This document shows positions 19,442 to 30,948 of a stretch of 64,000 nt of DNA, piece after piece. A model generated the notes under the pieces. The model saw only the letters and a program-made list of their open reading frames with translations, was not told where the DNA came from and did not search any database. This stretch comes from Aquimonas voraii (GTDB lineage: Bacteria > Pseudomonadota > Gammaproteobacteria > Xanthomonadales > Xanthomonadaceae), in contig NZ_FNAG01000003.1 in NCBI RefSeq assembly GCF_900101825.1, positions 124,001-188,000 on the forward strand, read 5' to 3'. Numbering within the stretch: the first letter of the stretch is position 1; each line of letters starts with the position of its first letter. The position numbers and the translations under genes are program-made.

Positions 19442-21667
19442 TCAGTTCAGGCTTTCGAAGCCGTTGCCGAAAATCTCGGTCGGCTGCGGCGTCAGCGGTT
19501 CGCATACGGCGGGCGTGGTGCTGGTGAACAGCGCCTCGGTGGCCCATTCCGGGTGGTCGATGAAGGGGTTGCGATTGCCCTGGAAGGATTGCACGACGTC
19601 GTTGCGCAGCACCTCCGCTGCATCCGGCGGGTCCGCCTGGTGCCAGGCCAGCAAGGTGCTCATCAGGCCCATGTAGGCCGGCGAGCTGCTGGTGATCTGG
19701 ATCAGGTTGCGGTTGTCGGTCAGCTCGAGGTCGGGCTCGTTCTGGCCGGTGTTCGGATCCTGTCCACCTTCATAGCGGATCGCCATGTACATCACGGCCC
19801 GCGCGAGGTCGCCGCGGCGGGCCGACCACACCTGGAAGCTGCCCTGATTGCCGTTCGGGCCCTGGAACCAGTTGCTGTTGCCCGGGTACACCCCGGTGCC
19901 GCCACCGACGCCGTTGTTGGCTTCGGTGGGCCGTTCGGCGCAGCCGCTGACCTGGGTGCAGTCGGCGTAGGGCATGTTGCCGCGGTCGGCGTTGTAGCCA
20001 GTGTCAGTGAGATACAGCATGTGCGTATCGGTATAGGGCGCATTCGGCAGACCCAGGTTGCCGGTGGTGCTGCCGAAGCCCAGCGAATTCGGCCAGCTGT
20101 GCTCGCGGTTGTAGGTGATGCCGCTGCCTGTGCCTGCGCGGTCGCTGCCCTTGACGTACTTGCGATTGCGGTAGGCGTCGATGATCCGGGTCGGGTCGTT
20201 GGGGTCTTCCTCGGCCAGCTCCAGGATCGTCCAGGTGCTGGTGCCGCTGCCGGAATACGGATAGGCAGTGTGGCCGCGGATGGTCTGGTGCAGGGTGCAG
20301 CGCAGCTGCCCGGGGCTGCTGGTGTTGACCTGCGCGTAGTAGCTGCCGGCGCCCGCGCTGACCTCGAACTGCACGCTCACGTCCGCGGGCAGGTTCTGGC
20401 CGCCGCCGTCGGTAATCTGCGCCGCCAGGATGCGCAGGGTGCAGCGGTCGCCCTCGTCCAGCAGGGCCTGCGGCGACAGCGTGATGGTCTGGCCGCTGGC
20501 CGGATGGCTCAGCGCGATCGCGCCGGCGGCATCGCACTCGAGGCTGAAGGCCGGTGCTGCAAGGTTGACGGTCTCGCTGAACTGCACGCTCGGCGTGACC
20601 GCCGGGGCGACGTTGGTCGCGCCATTCGCCGGCGTGGTCGACACCACCGCCGGGGGCAGGTCGGCTTCGGTGCTGAAGGCGAGCACGATGTCGGCGGCGA
20701 TGGGCTCGGAGGTGCCGTCGCGATCGGTGACCGCGGACGCCGGAATGTTGAGTGCACAGTTCGCCGAATAGGGCAGGGCGCTGTTCGGTGTCAGCACGAT
20801 CTCGCTGGCCGGGCTGTTGCTGCTGAAAGCGACCGCATTGCCGCCGCAGCTGAAGCTCACCGCGGCCGCATTCAGATCGACGCTTTCGGAGAAGCGCAGG
20901 CGCGGCGCCTGGCTGACGGCGACGCCGCTGGCGTTGTCGACCGGCGTAGTCGACAGCAGCACCGGCGGCACGTCGGCCAGGGTGCCGATGACGAGGTCGT
21001 CGATGGCGAGACCGTCGTCGTTGCTGTTGGCGTTGAAGTCGATCCAACGAATCCACAGCACCTGGTCCGCGCCCCAGTTGAGCCCGGTGATTTCACCGCT
21101 GATGGCCCTGCGGTTGGCGGCGGCATTGCCGTCCAATGGACCCGGGGCTGCGCTTGTGTTTGGCGCAACAAAGCGCAGCGCGCTTACTGCGGTCCAGGTT
21201 CCGGTGGTGAGGCTGGTGGCGTCCAGGCTGTATTCGAAGTCGAGGCGGTCTTCGCGACCCGCCGTGCCCAAGCGCCACTGCTCGCCGGTGTAGGACAGGC
21301 CCAGCGAGGACAGTGCGCCGCCGCTGCGATTGACCAGCTGCAGGCCGAAGCGGCTATTGAGCGAGCCCGACAGCAGTGCGCCGAGCGCGCGCTCGCCGGA
21401 GCCGGTGCTGCCGTAGCTCCAGGTGTCGCCGCTGTTGCTGCTGCCGTCGCCGGCCTGGTACTGGCCGTTGTTGTTGCTGCTGGTGCCCGCCTCGGCGATC
21501 GCCCAGCCGGCCGGCAGTGTGGCGCTGCTGCCGCTGTTGGCCAGCGTGTCGAAGTCCTGGCTGTAGCCGCCAGTGAAATCCACCTGTGCGGTGGCGAGCT
21601 GCGGCAGGGCCGCACACGAAAACAGGAACGCGACCGACGCGAGCGCGCGGCCGAAGACGATGCGCAT
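19442..21667 (-). CDS. Secreted endonuclease I family nuclease with Ig-like domains and GFE tail
   Basis: A 741-residue exported nuclease. A signal peptide (RALASVAFLFSCAALPQLATA) precedes a beta-rich N-terminal region of about 190 residues. Two bacterial Ig-like domains of the Big_5 type follow, starting PPVLLSTTPVDNASGVAV and PPAVVSTTPANGATNVAP. The C-terminal 240 residues are an endonuclease I domain: YNREHSWPNSLGFG carries the catalytic His, and DTHMLYLTDTGYNADRGN follows. It ends IFGNGFESLN, a tail shared with three other secreted proteins here. The start at 21667 follows GGGGG on the minus strand. It probably degrades extracellular DNA. It lies between dsbD and cutA. Confidence 0.9.
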   Translation of the reverse strand: MRIVFGRALASVAFLFSCAALPQLATAQVDFTGGYSQDFDTLANSGSSATLPAGWAIAEAGTSSNNNGQYQAGDGSSNSGDTWSYGSTGSGERALGALLSGSLNSRFGLQLVNRSGGALSSLGLSYTGEQWRLGTAGREDRLDFEYSLDATSLTTGTWTAVSALRFVAPNTSAAPGPLDGNAAANRRAISGEITGLNWGADQVLWIRWIDFNANSNDDGLAIDDLVIGTLADVPPVLLSTTPVDNASGVAVSQAPRLRFSESVDLNAAAVSFSCGGNAVAFSSNSPASEIVLTPNSALPYSANCALNIPASAVTDRDGTSEPIAADIVLAFSTEADLPPAVVSTTPANGATNVAPAVTPSVQFSETVNLAAPAFSLECDAAGAIALSHPASGQTITLSPQALLDEGDRCTLRILAAQITDGGGQNLPADVSVQFEVSAGAGSYYAQVNTSSPGQLRCTLHQTIRGHTAYPYSGSGTSTWTILELAEEDPNDPTRIIDAYRNRKYVKGSDRAGTGSGITYNREHSWPNSLGFGSTTGNLGLPNAPYTDTHMLYLTDTGYNADRGNMPYADCTQVSGCAERPTEANNGVGGGTGVYPGNSNWFQGPNGNQGSFQVWSARRGDLARAVMYMAIRYEGGQDPNTGQNEPDLELTDNRNLIQITSSSPAYMGLMSTLLAWHQADPPDAAEVLRNDVVQSFQGNRNPFIDHPEWATEALFTSTTPAVCEPLTPQPTEIFGNGFESLN

Positions 21668-22078
21668 CTGGAACCCCCGAAGCATGCAGTGTGAGAGCCC
21701 GGCAACGGGGTCGGCGCGGCCGTCCATCCTTGACGGTGCGCGGCCTCGCGGTGGCGCCGCCCGCGCGTGCGGGTCGGCCCAAACGGGCGAAGGCTCCGCC
21801 AGGCGCCGTGCCTGAACGGAAGAGCCGCCAAGGATAGCGGCCGAATGCTGCGCTGTCTTTTCAACGCAAGGCCGTCGAGCATCATCCCGGTGGTTCACCG
21901 GCGGCGGGCGGCGTCACGCGAGAAGTGTCTCGCTGGGTGTTGTCGTTGCGATCAGCCCTGGGCTGTCGAGCACAACCTTCGATGCGTGCCTGGGGCGAGC
22001 CTGGAGCTCATGGTGGGCCGGGGCCCACCCGATGACGGCGAACACGCGGCAGCGCGAGGCGACTTCACGGACTCCGCT
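21668..22078. other. Spacer between the endonuclease gene and cutA
   Basis: This 411-base stretch holds one REP palindrome (22012-22029) and the unseen promoter of the endonuclease gene. I see no further gene, and in-frame N-terminal extensions of the endonuclease into it are arginine-rich and implausible. Confidence 0.5.
22012..22029. repeat. Single REP palindrome
   Basis: GGTGGGCC and GGCCCACC separated by GG, preceded by GAGCTCAT exactly as at 14976-14982 and followed by CGATG. It is an isolated copy of the dispersed palindrome, just downstream of cutA. Confidence 0.7.
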
Positions 22079-22414
22079 TCAGCCCGCCCTTACCGGCGGC
22101 GTCGAGCCGAAGCGCACCCAATCGAGATAGGCGGGCAGGCCGCCCTCGATTGGAATCGCGATCAGCTCGGGCAGCGCGTAGGGATGCAGGCGCGTGATCT
22201 CGTTCATCAGCGCGGGCAGGCTGCTGGCGCGGGTCTTGATCAGCAGCTGCACTTCGCGCGCAGTCTCCACCTGGCCCTGCCAGCGATACACCGAGGTCAC
22301 CCCGGGCAGCAGGCTGACGCAGGCGGCGAGCTGGGCATCCACCAGGGCGCGGGCGATGGCCTCGGCGACCAGCGGATCAGGGGCGGTGGTGAGGACGAGC
22401 TGGAGTTCGGACAT
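22079..22414 (-). CDS. cutA: CutA1 divalent-cation tolerance protein
   Basis: A 111-residue CutA1-type protein, a small ferredoxin-like fold that forms very stable trimers and is linked in E. coli to copper tolerance. Recognisable parts are LVLTTAPDPLVAEAIARALV at the N-terminus, LAACVSLLPGVTSVYRWQG near residues 30-48 with the conserved Cys, and the end block LHPYALPELIAIPIEGGLPAYLDWV. The ATG at 22414 gives the family length; a long upstream extension would translate a GGGATTCG repeat. In E. coli cutA neighbours dsbD and lies near groESL, the same neighbourhood as here except for the intervening nuclease gene. Confidence 0.94.
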   Translation of the reverse strand: MSELQLVLTTAPDPLVAEAIARALVDAQLAACVSLLPGVTSVYRWQGQVETAREVQLLIKTRASSLPALMNEITRLHPYALPELIAIPIEGGLPAYLDWVRFGSTPPVRAG

Positions 22415-22652
22415 TGAAGGGCCGGGAGTCGGGGATCGGGAATGGAGAATCGGAAAAGCGGGCTCGGCGGGTTCTGGCGCTGAGGCGCTCGAGTCGGTGC
22501 CTGCTGCCGCCCGCGGCAAGTCGCGGGGCTGGGTCTGGCGGATCGAGAACTGCACCTCTGCGCCTTCCTCCCCCTTGAAAGCGCAGAACAGCCGCCCCAT
22601 CTGTCACCCGCCCCGACGCTGACGTCGGTCGAGCAGCCTACCGCGGCTGGCA

Positions 22653-22681
22653 TCGACGACGTCACATTCCGTGGCTAAACT
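22653..22681 (+). promoter_or_regulatory. Candidate groESL promoter
   Basis: TCGACG (22653-22658) and TAAACT (22676-22681) are separated by 17 bases and would place the start of transcription inside the CIRCE operator. Each hexamer matches the sigma-70 consensus at about four of six positions, so this is tentative. Confidence 0.35.
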
Positions 22682-22707
22682 TGGCACTCACCAACGACGA
22701 GTGCTAA
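22681..22707 (+). promoter_or_regulatory. CIRCE operator (HrcA binding site)
   Basis: TTGGCACTC, nine bases, then GAGTGCTAA. This is the CIRCE inverted repeat TTAGCACTC-N9-GAGTGCTAA with a single mismatch in the left arm, 49 bases before the groES start. HrcA repression of groESL, relieved on heat shock, is expected. No hrcA gene lies in the window. Confidence 0.95.
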
Positions 22708-22755
22708 CAAAGCGCGTTGGACCATCGACAAATCAGTCACTTACCGAGGATCCAC

Positions 22756-23043
22756 ATGAACCTGAAACCCCTGCACGATCGCGTCGTCATCAAGCGCATG
22801 GAAGAAGAGAAGGTCTCTGCCGGCGGCATCGTGATCCCCGACAGCGCCACCGAGAAGCCGATCCGCGGCGAAATCGTCGCCGCCGGTGAGGGCAAGCCGC
22901 TCGACAACGGCAGCGTGCGCGCGCTGAAGGTCAAGGCCGGTGACAAGGTGCTGTTCGGCAAGTACGCCGGCACCGAAGTCAAGGTCGACGGCACCGAGTA
23001 CCTGGTGGTGCGCGAGGACGACATTCTGGCCGTCATCGGCTGA
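22756..23043 (+). CDS. groS: Co-chaperonin GroES
   Basis: A 95-residue heptameric lid of the GroEL chaperonin. The sequence follows the family closely: [20 protein letters not shown], then the mobile loop region [20 protein letters not shown] near residues 22-41, and the ending [14 protein letters not shown]. The start at 22756 follows GAGGATCC. It is first in the groESL operon under a CIRCE operator. The gap to groEL is 165 bases and contains an inverted pair of GGGATTCG repeats. Confidence 0.98.
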   Translation: MNLKPLHDRVVIKRMEEEKVSAGGIVIPDSATEKPIRGEIVAAGEGKPLDNGSVRALKVKAGDKVLFGKYAGTEVKVDGTEYLVVREDDILAVIG

Positions 23044-23056
23044 AGCCGCTGACGGC

Positions 23057-24846
<1,790 letters not shown>

Positions 24847-24875
24847 GTCCGGCTTCTCCAAGCGTCATGTGTTGA

Positions 24876-24912
24876 ACAGAAGCCCCGCCTTGTGCGGGGC
24901 TTCTGTTTTTTT
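24876..24912 (+). terminator. Intrinsic terminator of groESL
   Basis: CAGAAGCCCCGC (24877-24888) and GCGGGGCTTCTG (24894-24905) form a perfect 12-bp stem around a five-base loop, followed by seven T residues. This is a textbook Rho-independent terminator. Confidence 0.95.
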
Positions 24913-24918
24913 CGCTCC

Positions 24919-25492
<574 letters not shown>

Positions 25493-25529
25493 TGTTGCTG
25501 CAGCCCCTCTCCGTTCAAGCGCTGCCGCC

Positions 25530-26729
25530 ATGCCGTACACCCTTCATCTCTTCCATGCCGATAATCCGCTGGGCTCCGTGGCCGAGGCCGAGGCGCTCAT
25601 CGAGCGAGCGGCCGCGGAGAAGCCGCGGGGACACTTGATCGGCCGCTACCAGTCGTTCCAGGGCGGCATGGTGTTGAACTGCCCGGACCTGAGCGAAGAC
25701 GATCCTCGGGCCGACCGGCCCGACAACGCCTGGCCCTATGGCCTCACCGATCGCTTTGAGAGTGCGGTCTACAGCTTCTCGCCCAACGTGCAGATGCTCG
25801 AGATTGGGCTGCTCGGCCTGATTGCCGAGTCGGTGGCGCTGCATGGGCTGCACATGCTCGACCCGCAGACGGATCGCCTGTACCGGCCGGATCGCTTGGT
25901 GGTCGACCGTCTCGGCACGCGGAGCGGGCCACCACCGATGGCCGTTCCCGCGATTGCGCGCGCGGCGCTGATCACCTGGGATCAGACCGAGGCTGTCGTG
26001 AGGCCGCTGCAGCACGCGCTGCAAAGACGCCTCGCGCCCTTTGGTTTCCGCCCTCGCGAGCCAAACGAGGACGGCATCGGCCGGCGCGGCGTAATCCGCC
26101 ATGTCGATCGGGTGATCCAGAACCTTCAGGTCACCGCCACCCACCGCACCGAGGGCGTCGTCACCCACGGCCGCTGGGCACTGTACGTGCCGGAGATCAC
26201 CGCGCAATGGGTGCCGCCCTTGGCGGCCGAGTTCGCGCGCTATTCCGATGCGCTCCAGAAGCGCATGGGTGGGCGTGTGGATGCCTTCTGGCTCTACAGC
26301 GAAGACTTGATCGGTGAGGACGGCAAGGCCTTCGGCGATTCGGCCTTTCCGATCTGGCGTACGCGCGAGCCTCTGGCGCGCTGGTTTTCCGCCTACGGCG
26401 ACCATGTGATCGACCGCGAGCTGCCGGTGCTTGATCGACTCGGCACGCCGCGCGCGCTCGCTGCGAGCCTGCTTGGCGATCGCCTGCGCTGGCGCCTTGA
26501 AACCGGTCGCGACCCGTCGATGGTCGAGGCCTTCGGACTGCTCGTGCTTGCGCGCTGCTTTGATCGCGCGAACTATCCGGACTGGCTGCGAGCCTTGCGC
26601 TCGATCAACAGCCTCCGCGTGCGCGGACAGGGCTGGGACGACCCCGCCGCCCTGCTCGACAGGCTCGCAGCCCACCTCGAATCACCCAACTACGATCCGA
26701 CGAAGATCGGCGGCGATCCGGGCAGCTGA
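25530..26729 (+). CDS. Unrecognised 399-residue protein
   Basis: The ATG at 25530 opens a 399-residue soluble-looking protein with no signal peptide or membrane helix. It begins MPYTLHLFHADNPLGSVAEA, and a conserved-looking aromatic region reads AWPYGLTDRFESAVYSFSPN near residue 72. A basic central part (HVDRVIQNLQVTATHRTEG) follows, then a Trp/Arg-rich part near TREPLARWFSAYGDHVID. I recognise no family. Codon use resembles neighbours. It directly follows the groEL remnant, so it may have arrived with that rearrangement. No clear ribosome-binding site is seen, so the start is uncertain. Confidence 0.6.
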   Translation: MPYTLHLFHADNPLGSVAEAEALIERAAAEKPRGHLIGRYQSFQGGMVLNCPDLSEDDPRADRPDNAWPYGLTDRFESAVYSFSPNVQMLEIGLLGLIAESVALHGLHMLDPQTDRLYRPDRLVVDRLGTRSGPPPMAVPAIARAALITWDQTEAVVRPLQHALQRRLAPFGFRPREPNEDGIGRRGVIRHVDRVIQNLQVTATHRTEGVVTHGRWALYVPEITAQWVPPLAAEFARYSDALQKRMGGRVDAFWLYSEDLIGEDGKAFGDSAFPIWRTREPLARWFSAYGDHVIDRELPVLDRLGTPRALAASLLGDRLRWRLETGRDPSMVEAFGLLVLARCFDRANYPDWLRALRSINSLRVRGQGWDDPAALLDRLAAHLESPNYDPTKIGGDPGS

Positions 26730-27167
26730 GCCGGAATCAGCGGCCGAGCGGCAACACCCCGCGCATCGCGCGAGCACATGAGAAGCGCGTGCGGGACAAC
26801 CGGCCGAGGACAGCTGTATCGGGAGCTCGGTCGAAGTGAATGCGTTGAGGTTCTGCAGCCCTCAAGTCTCATCGCGAGGCACACCAAAGCGAAAAGCAGG
26901 CTGGGCCAACCGCAGGTTGGGCGAAGATCGCGCGTGGCTGGTCTGGAATGGAGTCCTGATCGAGGAGTGCGCTCTCGCATCGCCAAACCGTCCGAAGTCA
27001 CCTGAACAGTCGGGCGGCATTGGAAGCGTGCTGTCCCTTCGTGCTGAGCCTGCCCCAAGGCGATTCGGGGCCTCCATGGGCAATGCATCGCCGCAAGCCC
27101 TACCATCGCCTGCCGCCCGAGCACCCCGGCAGGGGTTCTCTCTGCGCGCCAGCTCCAAGGAATCTCC
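26730..27167. other. Gene-free spacer upstream of the enolase-superfamily gene
   Basis: I see no gene, terminator or convincing promoter in these 438 bases. AAGGA at 27155 is the ribosome-binding site of the next gene. Short frames here are arginine/serine-rich shadows. Confidence 0.5.
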
Positions 27168-28472
27168 ATGCGCATCGCCCAGATCGATCTCTGGCACGTC
27201 GGCATTCCGACGCCTGCCCCCTTCTACCCGAGTTGGATACCCGGGTTTCCGCAGACGGAGAATCGCTTCACCCTGGTTCGCCTGCGCACGGAATCGGGTA
27301 TCGAGGGCTGGAGTGCCGGGCCGGCCATGGGCAGGGAGCGCGCCGGGCTGGGTGATCTGCTGGGGCCCTATCTGCTCGGCGAGCGCGCGGACGACATCCT
27401 CTCGATCCATCAGCGCATCCGCGAGATGGGCTATCTCGGCTGGCGCCTCGGCTGGCTTGAGGCCGCCTGCTGGGACATCGTCGGCAAGGCGCGCGGCAAG
27501 CCGGTCTACGAGCTGCTTGGCGGCCACGGCGGCAAGGTCAAGCTCTATGCCTCGACCGGCGAAGTGAAGAAGGGGCCCGAGCGCATCAGGGAAGTCGAAG
27601 CGCGCATGAAGGAGGGCTTCGAGGCCGTCAAGCTGCGGGTGCACGACTGGACCCTCGAAGAGGATGTCGCGCAGATCCGCGAGACCCGCAAAGGTGTCGG
27701 CGACGACGTCGTGCTGGGCGTCGACGCGAACCAGGCCTGGCGGGTGGCGGTGGTGGCCGATGCGCCGCGTTGGGATTTCGAGCGCGCCCTCGCATTCTGC
27801 CGCGAGGCCGAGGCGCTGTCGTTCCGCTGGGTCGAAGAGCCGCTGGCGATGGACGACTACGAGGGCATCGCACGCTTGAGCGCGGCTGTCGACATCCACA
27901 TCGCCGGTGGCGAGCTCAACAACCAGGGCCTGCCCGAGTTCAAGCTGATGCTCGAGAAGGGCTGCTACGACTGGTATCAGCCCGACGCCGTGTTCACCGG
28001 CGGCATCGCCGGCACTTGGCAGATCATCAAGCGGATCACCGCGGCCGGCCGCAAGTACAGCCCGCACAGCTGGACGAACGGCATCGGCTTCGCCATCAAC
28101 CTGCAGCTGCACGCCGCCTCGCCCTCGCGCGAGCAGACCTGGCTCGAGTACCCCTACAACCCGCCTTCCTGGGTGCCCGAGGTGCGCGACGGCCTGCTGC
28201 GCGAGCCGTGGAGCCACGAGCGCGGCCTGCTCACCCTGCCCACGCGCCCGGGCCTCGGCTTCGAGATCGACGCAAGGGCGCTGCGCCGCTACGGCAAACA
28301 TTTCTTCAAGGCGACCAGGACCCGCATGGCCGTGCATGCCGTGCTGGACAAGGGCCTCAGGACCGCCAGGGAGATCGGCGCGGTCCGCGATGCGCGCCTG
28401 CGCGCAAGGCATACCGAGCTGGAGCGGCTGATTGCCTCGGGCCTTGATCCGGCCCTGGCAGCGCTCGAATAG
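27168..28472 (+). CDS. Enolase-superfamily (mandelate racemase/muconate lactonizing type) enzyme
   Basis: A 434-residue enzyme of the mandelate racemase subgroup, which abstracts a proton next to a carboxylate in sugar acids or related compounds. The capping domain is at the N-terminus. The barrel has K155-L-R157 on strand two and metal ligands D186 (GVDANQAW), E223/E224 (WVEEPL) and E249 (IAGGEL). D273 (WYQPDAV) and H300 (YSPHSW) form the general His/Asp dyad. The KxR in place of KxK suggests dehydratase-type chemistry, but the substrate is not determined. AAGGA precedes the ATG. It is monocistronic by spacing. Confidence 0.88.
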   Translation: MRIAQIDLWHVGIPTPAPFYPSWIPGFPQTENRFTLVRLRTESGIEGWSAGPAMGRERAGLGDLLGPYLLGERADDILSIHQRIREMGYLGWRLGWLEAACWDIVGKARGKPVYELLGGHGGKVKLYASTGEVKKGPERIREVEARMKEGFEAVKLRVHDWTLEEDVAQIRETRKGVGDDVVLGVDANQAWRVAVVADAPRWDFERALAFCREAEALSFRWVEEPLAMDDYEGIARLSAAVDIHIAGGELNNQGLPEFKLMLEKGCYDWYQPDAVFTGGIAGTWQIIKRITAAGRKYSPHSWTNGIGFAINLQLHAASPSREQTWLEYPYNPPSWVPEVRDGLLREPWSHERGLLTLPTRPGLGFEIDARALRRYGKHFFKATRTRMAVHAVLDKGLRTAREIGAVRDARLRARHTELERLIASGLDPALAALE

Positions 28473-28639
28473 GCGCGACTGGCGCGGCGGCTGGCGTGCT
28501 CCAGCGGCAAGCAGGCGCTGACGGCGCGCTGTCGCCGGATGGCATCGGAGGCGTGAGTGTGCAGGCGCTGACACGCGCTGGCCCGCGTTCTCGTCATGCG
28601 CGGTGACAGGGCCGCACCGCGCCCGGGAGTTCGCCCCCC

Positions 28640-30418
28640 ATGAGCCTGCCTCGTATCCCTCTGCGGCACCTCCTGCTCCTGCTGCTGACTGCCCTGGCTT
28701 CGGCAAGCATGGCCGCTGCCCAGACGCTGGGAACCGCGTTCACCTACCAAGGCTCGCTTGACGACGGCGGCAACCCGGCGCACGGCAGCTACGACTTCCA
28801 GTTCGCGCTGTTTGCCGGCGACAGCGGCGGCAGTCCACTGACGCCTCCGCTGACGCGCCCAGGCGTGCCGGTCGAGCGCGGCGTGTTTTCGCTCAGCCTC
28901 GACTTCGGCGACCAGTTCGTCGGCCAGCCGCGCTGGCTGGAGATCCAGGTGCGCCAGGCGGGCGCGCCGGCCTTCACCACGCTTGCACCGCGCCAGCCGC
29001 TGATGCCCACGCCCTTCGCCCTGCACGCGGAATTCGTCGCCGATGGCAGCGTGGTTGGCGCCAACGTTGTCGACCGCAGCCTGACCGGCAGCAAGCTCGC
29101 GCTCGGCACCGTCGGCAGCGGAGAGCTCGCCAGCGGCGCGGTGACCGCGCCCAAGATCAGCGCCGGCGCAGTGGGTAGCGCGGCGATCGCCGATGGCGCG
29201 GTGTCGGCGGCCAAGCTGGCCGATGGCGCAGTGGAGAGCGGCCGGCTTGCCGACGGGGCTGTCACTTTCCCCAAGATCGCCGACAACGCGGTGTTCGGCT
29301 CCAAGATTCCGGACGGCGCGATCGGCCGCAGCAAGGTCGATCCGGGCCAGGTGCAGCTGCGCATCGCGCAGCTGTGCCCGCGCGGCAGCCCGATGATCGG
29401 CGTCTATGCCGACGGCAGTCCGATCTGCGATGCGCCGCTGCGCACGCTCCCGTTCGCAAGCGCGCGGGTGTCGGTGGCGGTGCGTCCCGATGGCCGTCCG
29501 ATCCTCGCTCGCGACGGCGGCAGCCTCTGGGACTGCGCCGATGTCGACTGCAGCAGCGGCACCTCGCGCAACCTCAACCTCGGCGTCGACGGCGCGATGG
29601 CCCTGCGCAGCGACGGCCTGCCGGTGGTGGCGGTCGGCAGCGGCTCCCACCAGCTTCTGGTGATCTGCAACGACGCCACCTGCACCAGCCGCACCCAGCG
29701 CACGCTCGACAGCGGCAGCATCGGCACCTTCAGCGGTATCACGGTGCGCGCCGACAACAGCCCGATGGTGAGCTACTTCGAGTTCGCCAGCGGGCAGTCG
29801 CGGCTGTACGCCTGCAACGATCCGGGCTGTGCCAGCGGCAGCGTGCGCACGCTGACTGCCGGGCCCGGGCTATCTCCCGGCGCGATCCGGATGCGCCCCA
29901 ATGGCACCGCGGTGCTGGCGCTGCGCAACTACAACGGCGGCGCACACGGCCTGTACGACTGCAACGACGCCACCTGCAGCAGCGGCACGGTCCGCCCGCT
30001 GGGTGGCGGTAACTCGATCCGCTTTCTGCTGGGGCTGGCGGTGCGCGCCGACAACCGCCCGCTGCTGCTCAACAGCGGTCCGACCCTGCACGATTGCAAC
30101 GATGCCGCCTGCAGCAGCGCCAGCGACCGTCCGCTCGACAGCGGTGAGCCGATCAGCGCCTCGGCGATCGCCCTGCGCGCCGATGGCCGGCCCTTGATCG
30201 TCTATGGAACCCAGTTGGGCGCGATCAAGGTTTTCGACTGTGCCAACGTGCAATGCAGCGGCGGCACCGCGCGCGCGGTCGACCAGGTGCCGAACGCATC
30301 GTTCTTCGACAGCGAAATCGCGCTCGCGCTGCGCGCCGACGGTCGGCCGGTGATCGCCTATCCCGGCAGCAGCGGCACGATCCGCCTGCTGTTGTGCAAC
30401 TCGGCGAACTGCCAGTGA
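28640..30418 (+). CDS. Secreted repeat protein with cysteine-pair repeats
   Basis: A 592-residue exported protein. The signal peptide is LLLLLLTALASASMAAAQ. Next comes a module starting GTAFTYQGSLDDGGNPAHGSYDFQF, found at the head of many exported bacterial proteins. Residues 135-240 are short Ala/Gly repeats such as ADGAVSAAKLADGAV, resembling phage-fibre stalks. From about 280 there are seven repeats of about 45 residues, each with a core like LRADGRPVIAY and a cysteine pair C-x4-C (for example CNDATC, CANVQC), which may form a propeller with disulfide-closed blades. It ends CNSANCQ. The downstream small gene overlaps its stop by four bases. Confidence 0.75.
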   Translation: MSLPRIPLRHLLLLLLTALASASMAAAQTLGTAFTYQGSLDDGGNPAHGSYDFQFALFAGDSGGSPLTPPLTRPGVPVERGVFSLSLDFGDQFVGQPRWLEIQVRQAGAPAFTTLAPRQPLMPTPFALHAEFVADGSVVGANVVDRSLTGSKLALGTVGSGELASGAVTAPKISAGAVGSAAIADGAVSAAKLADGAVESGRLADGAVTFPKIADNAVFGSKIPDGAIGRSKVDPGQVQLRIAQLCPRGSPMIGVYADGSPICDAPLRTLPFASARVSVAVRPDGRPILARDGGSLWDCADVDCSSGTSRNLNLGVDGAMALRSDGLPVVAVGSGSHQLLVICNDATCTSRTQRTLDSGSIGTFSGITVRADNSPMVSYFEFASGQSRLYACNDPGCASGSVRTLTAGPGLSPGAIRMRPNGTAVLALRNYNGGAHGLYDCNDATCSSGTVRPLGGGNSIRFLLGLAVRADNRPLLLNSGPTLHDCNDAACSSASDRPLDSGEPISASAIALRADGRPLIVYGTQLGAIKVFDCANVQCSGGTARAVDQVPNASFFDSEIALALRADGRPVIAYPGSSGTIRLLLCNSANCQ

Positions 30419-30684
30419 AGGCGTCCCCGTTCGGTCTCATGGTGCTGCTGGTCGCGGCGGCCGACCTCGGCGCGCAGTCCTACGATCTGCGCCGCGATGT
30501 GGTCGCCGCCGGCGGCGGGCGCAGCAGCGGCGGCACCTTCGTCCTGCGCGCTACGGTCGGTCAGCCCGAGGCGACATCCACGGCGGCCTCCGGCGGGACA
30601 TTTCGCCTGCGCGGTGGCTTCTGGAGCGGGTTGGCAGAGTCGCGCCCCGATGCCCTGTTCGCCGACGGTTTCGAGGCTCCATGA
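30415..30684 (+). CDS. Small secreted protein with GQP/GGFW motif and GFE tail
   Basis: An 89-residue product starting GTG at 30415, overlapping the previous stop by four bases (GTGA), so its translation is probably coupled. A signal peptide (SPFGLMVLLVAAADLGAQS) is followed by SSGGTFVLRATVGQPEATS and GGTFRLRGGFWSG. This two-part motif is found near the C-termini of many exported proteobacterial proteins. The end is ALFADGFEAP, matching the GFE tail of three other proteins in the window. It may be a detached C-terminal module of the upstream protein. Function unknown. Confidence 0.65.
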   Translation: MKASPFGLMVLLVAAADLGAQSYDLRRDVVAAGGGRSSGGTFVLRATVGQPEATSTAASGGTFRLRGGFWSGLAESRPDALFADGFEAP

Positions 30685-30948
30685 GCACCGCACTGTCCAG
30701 ATAGTTGTGCCATCGGGCGCTGCCGAAACGACTCGCGACGCCGGCGGGGCCAGCGCGCGTCGATGCTGTCGACGCGAACAGGGGCTGAGGCGCTCGCCCA
30801 CGTCGGGCGAAGCGATGGGCCAGCGCTGGCCAGGAGCATTCGCTGCGGGCTCCGCCGCTGCCAGGCTCTGACACGTTCGTCGCCGCTTCGCCGTAAAACC
30901 CAGCCGCAGGGGCGCGCGGCGCCCCGATTCCAGCAGGAGTGGCGGGCG

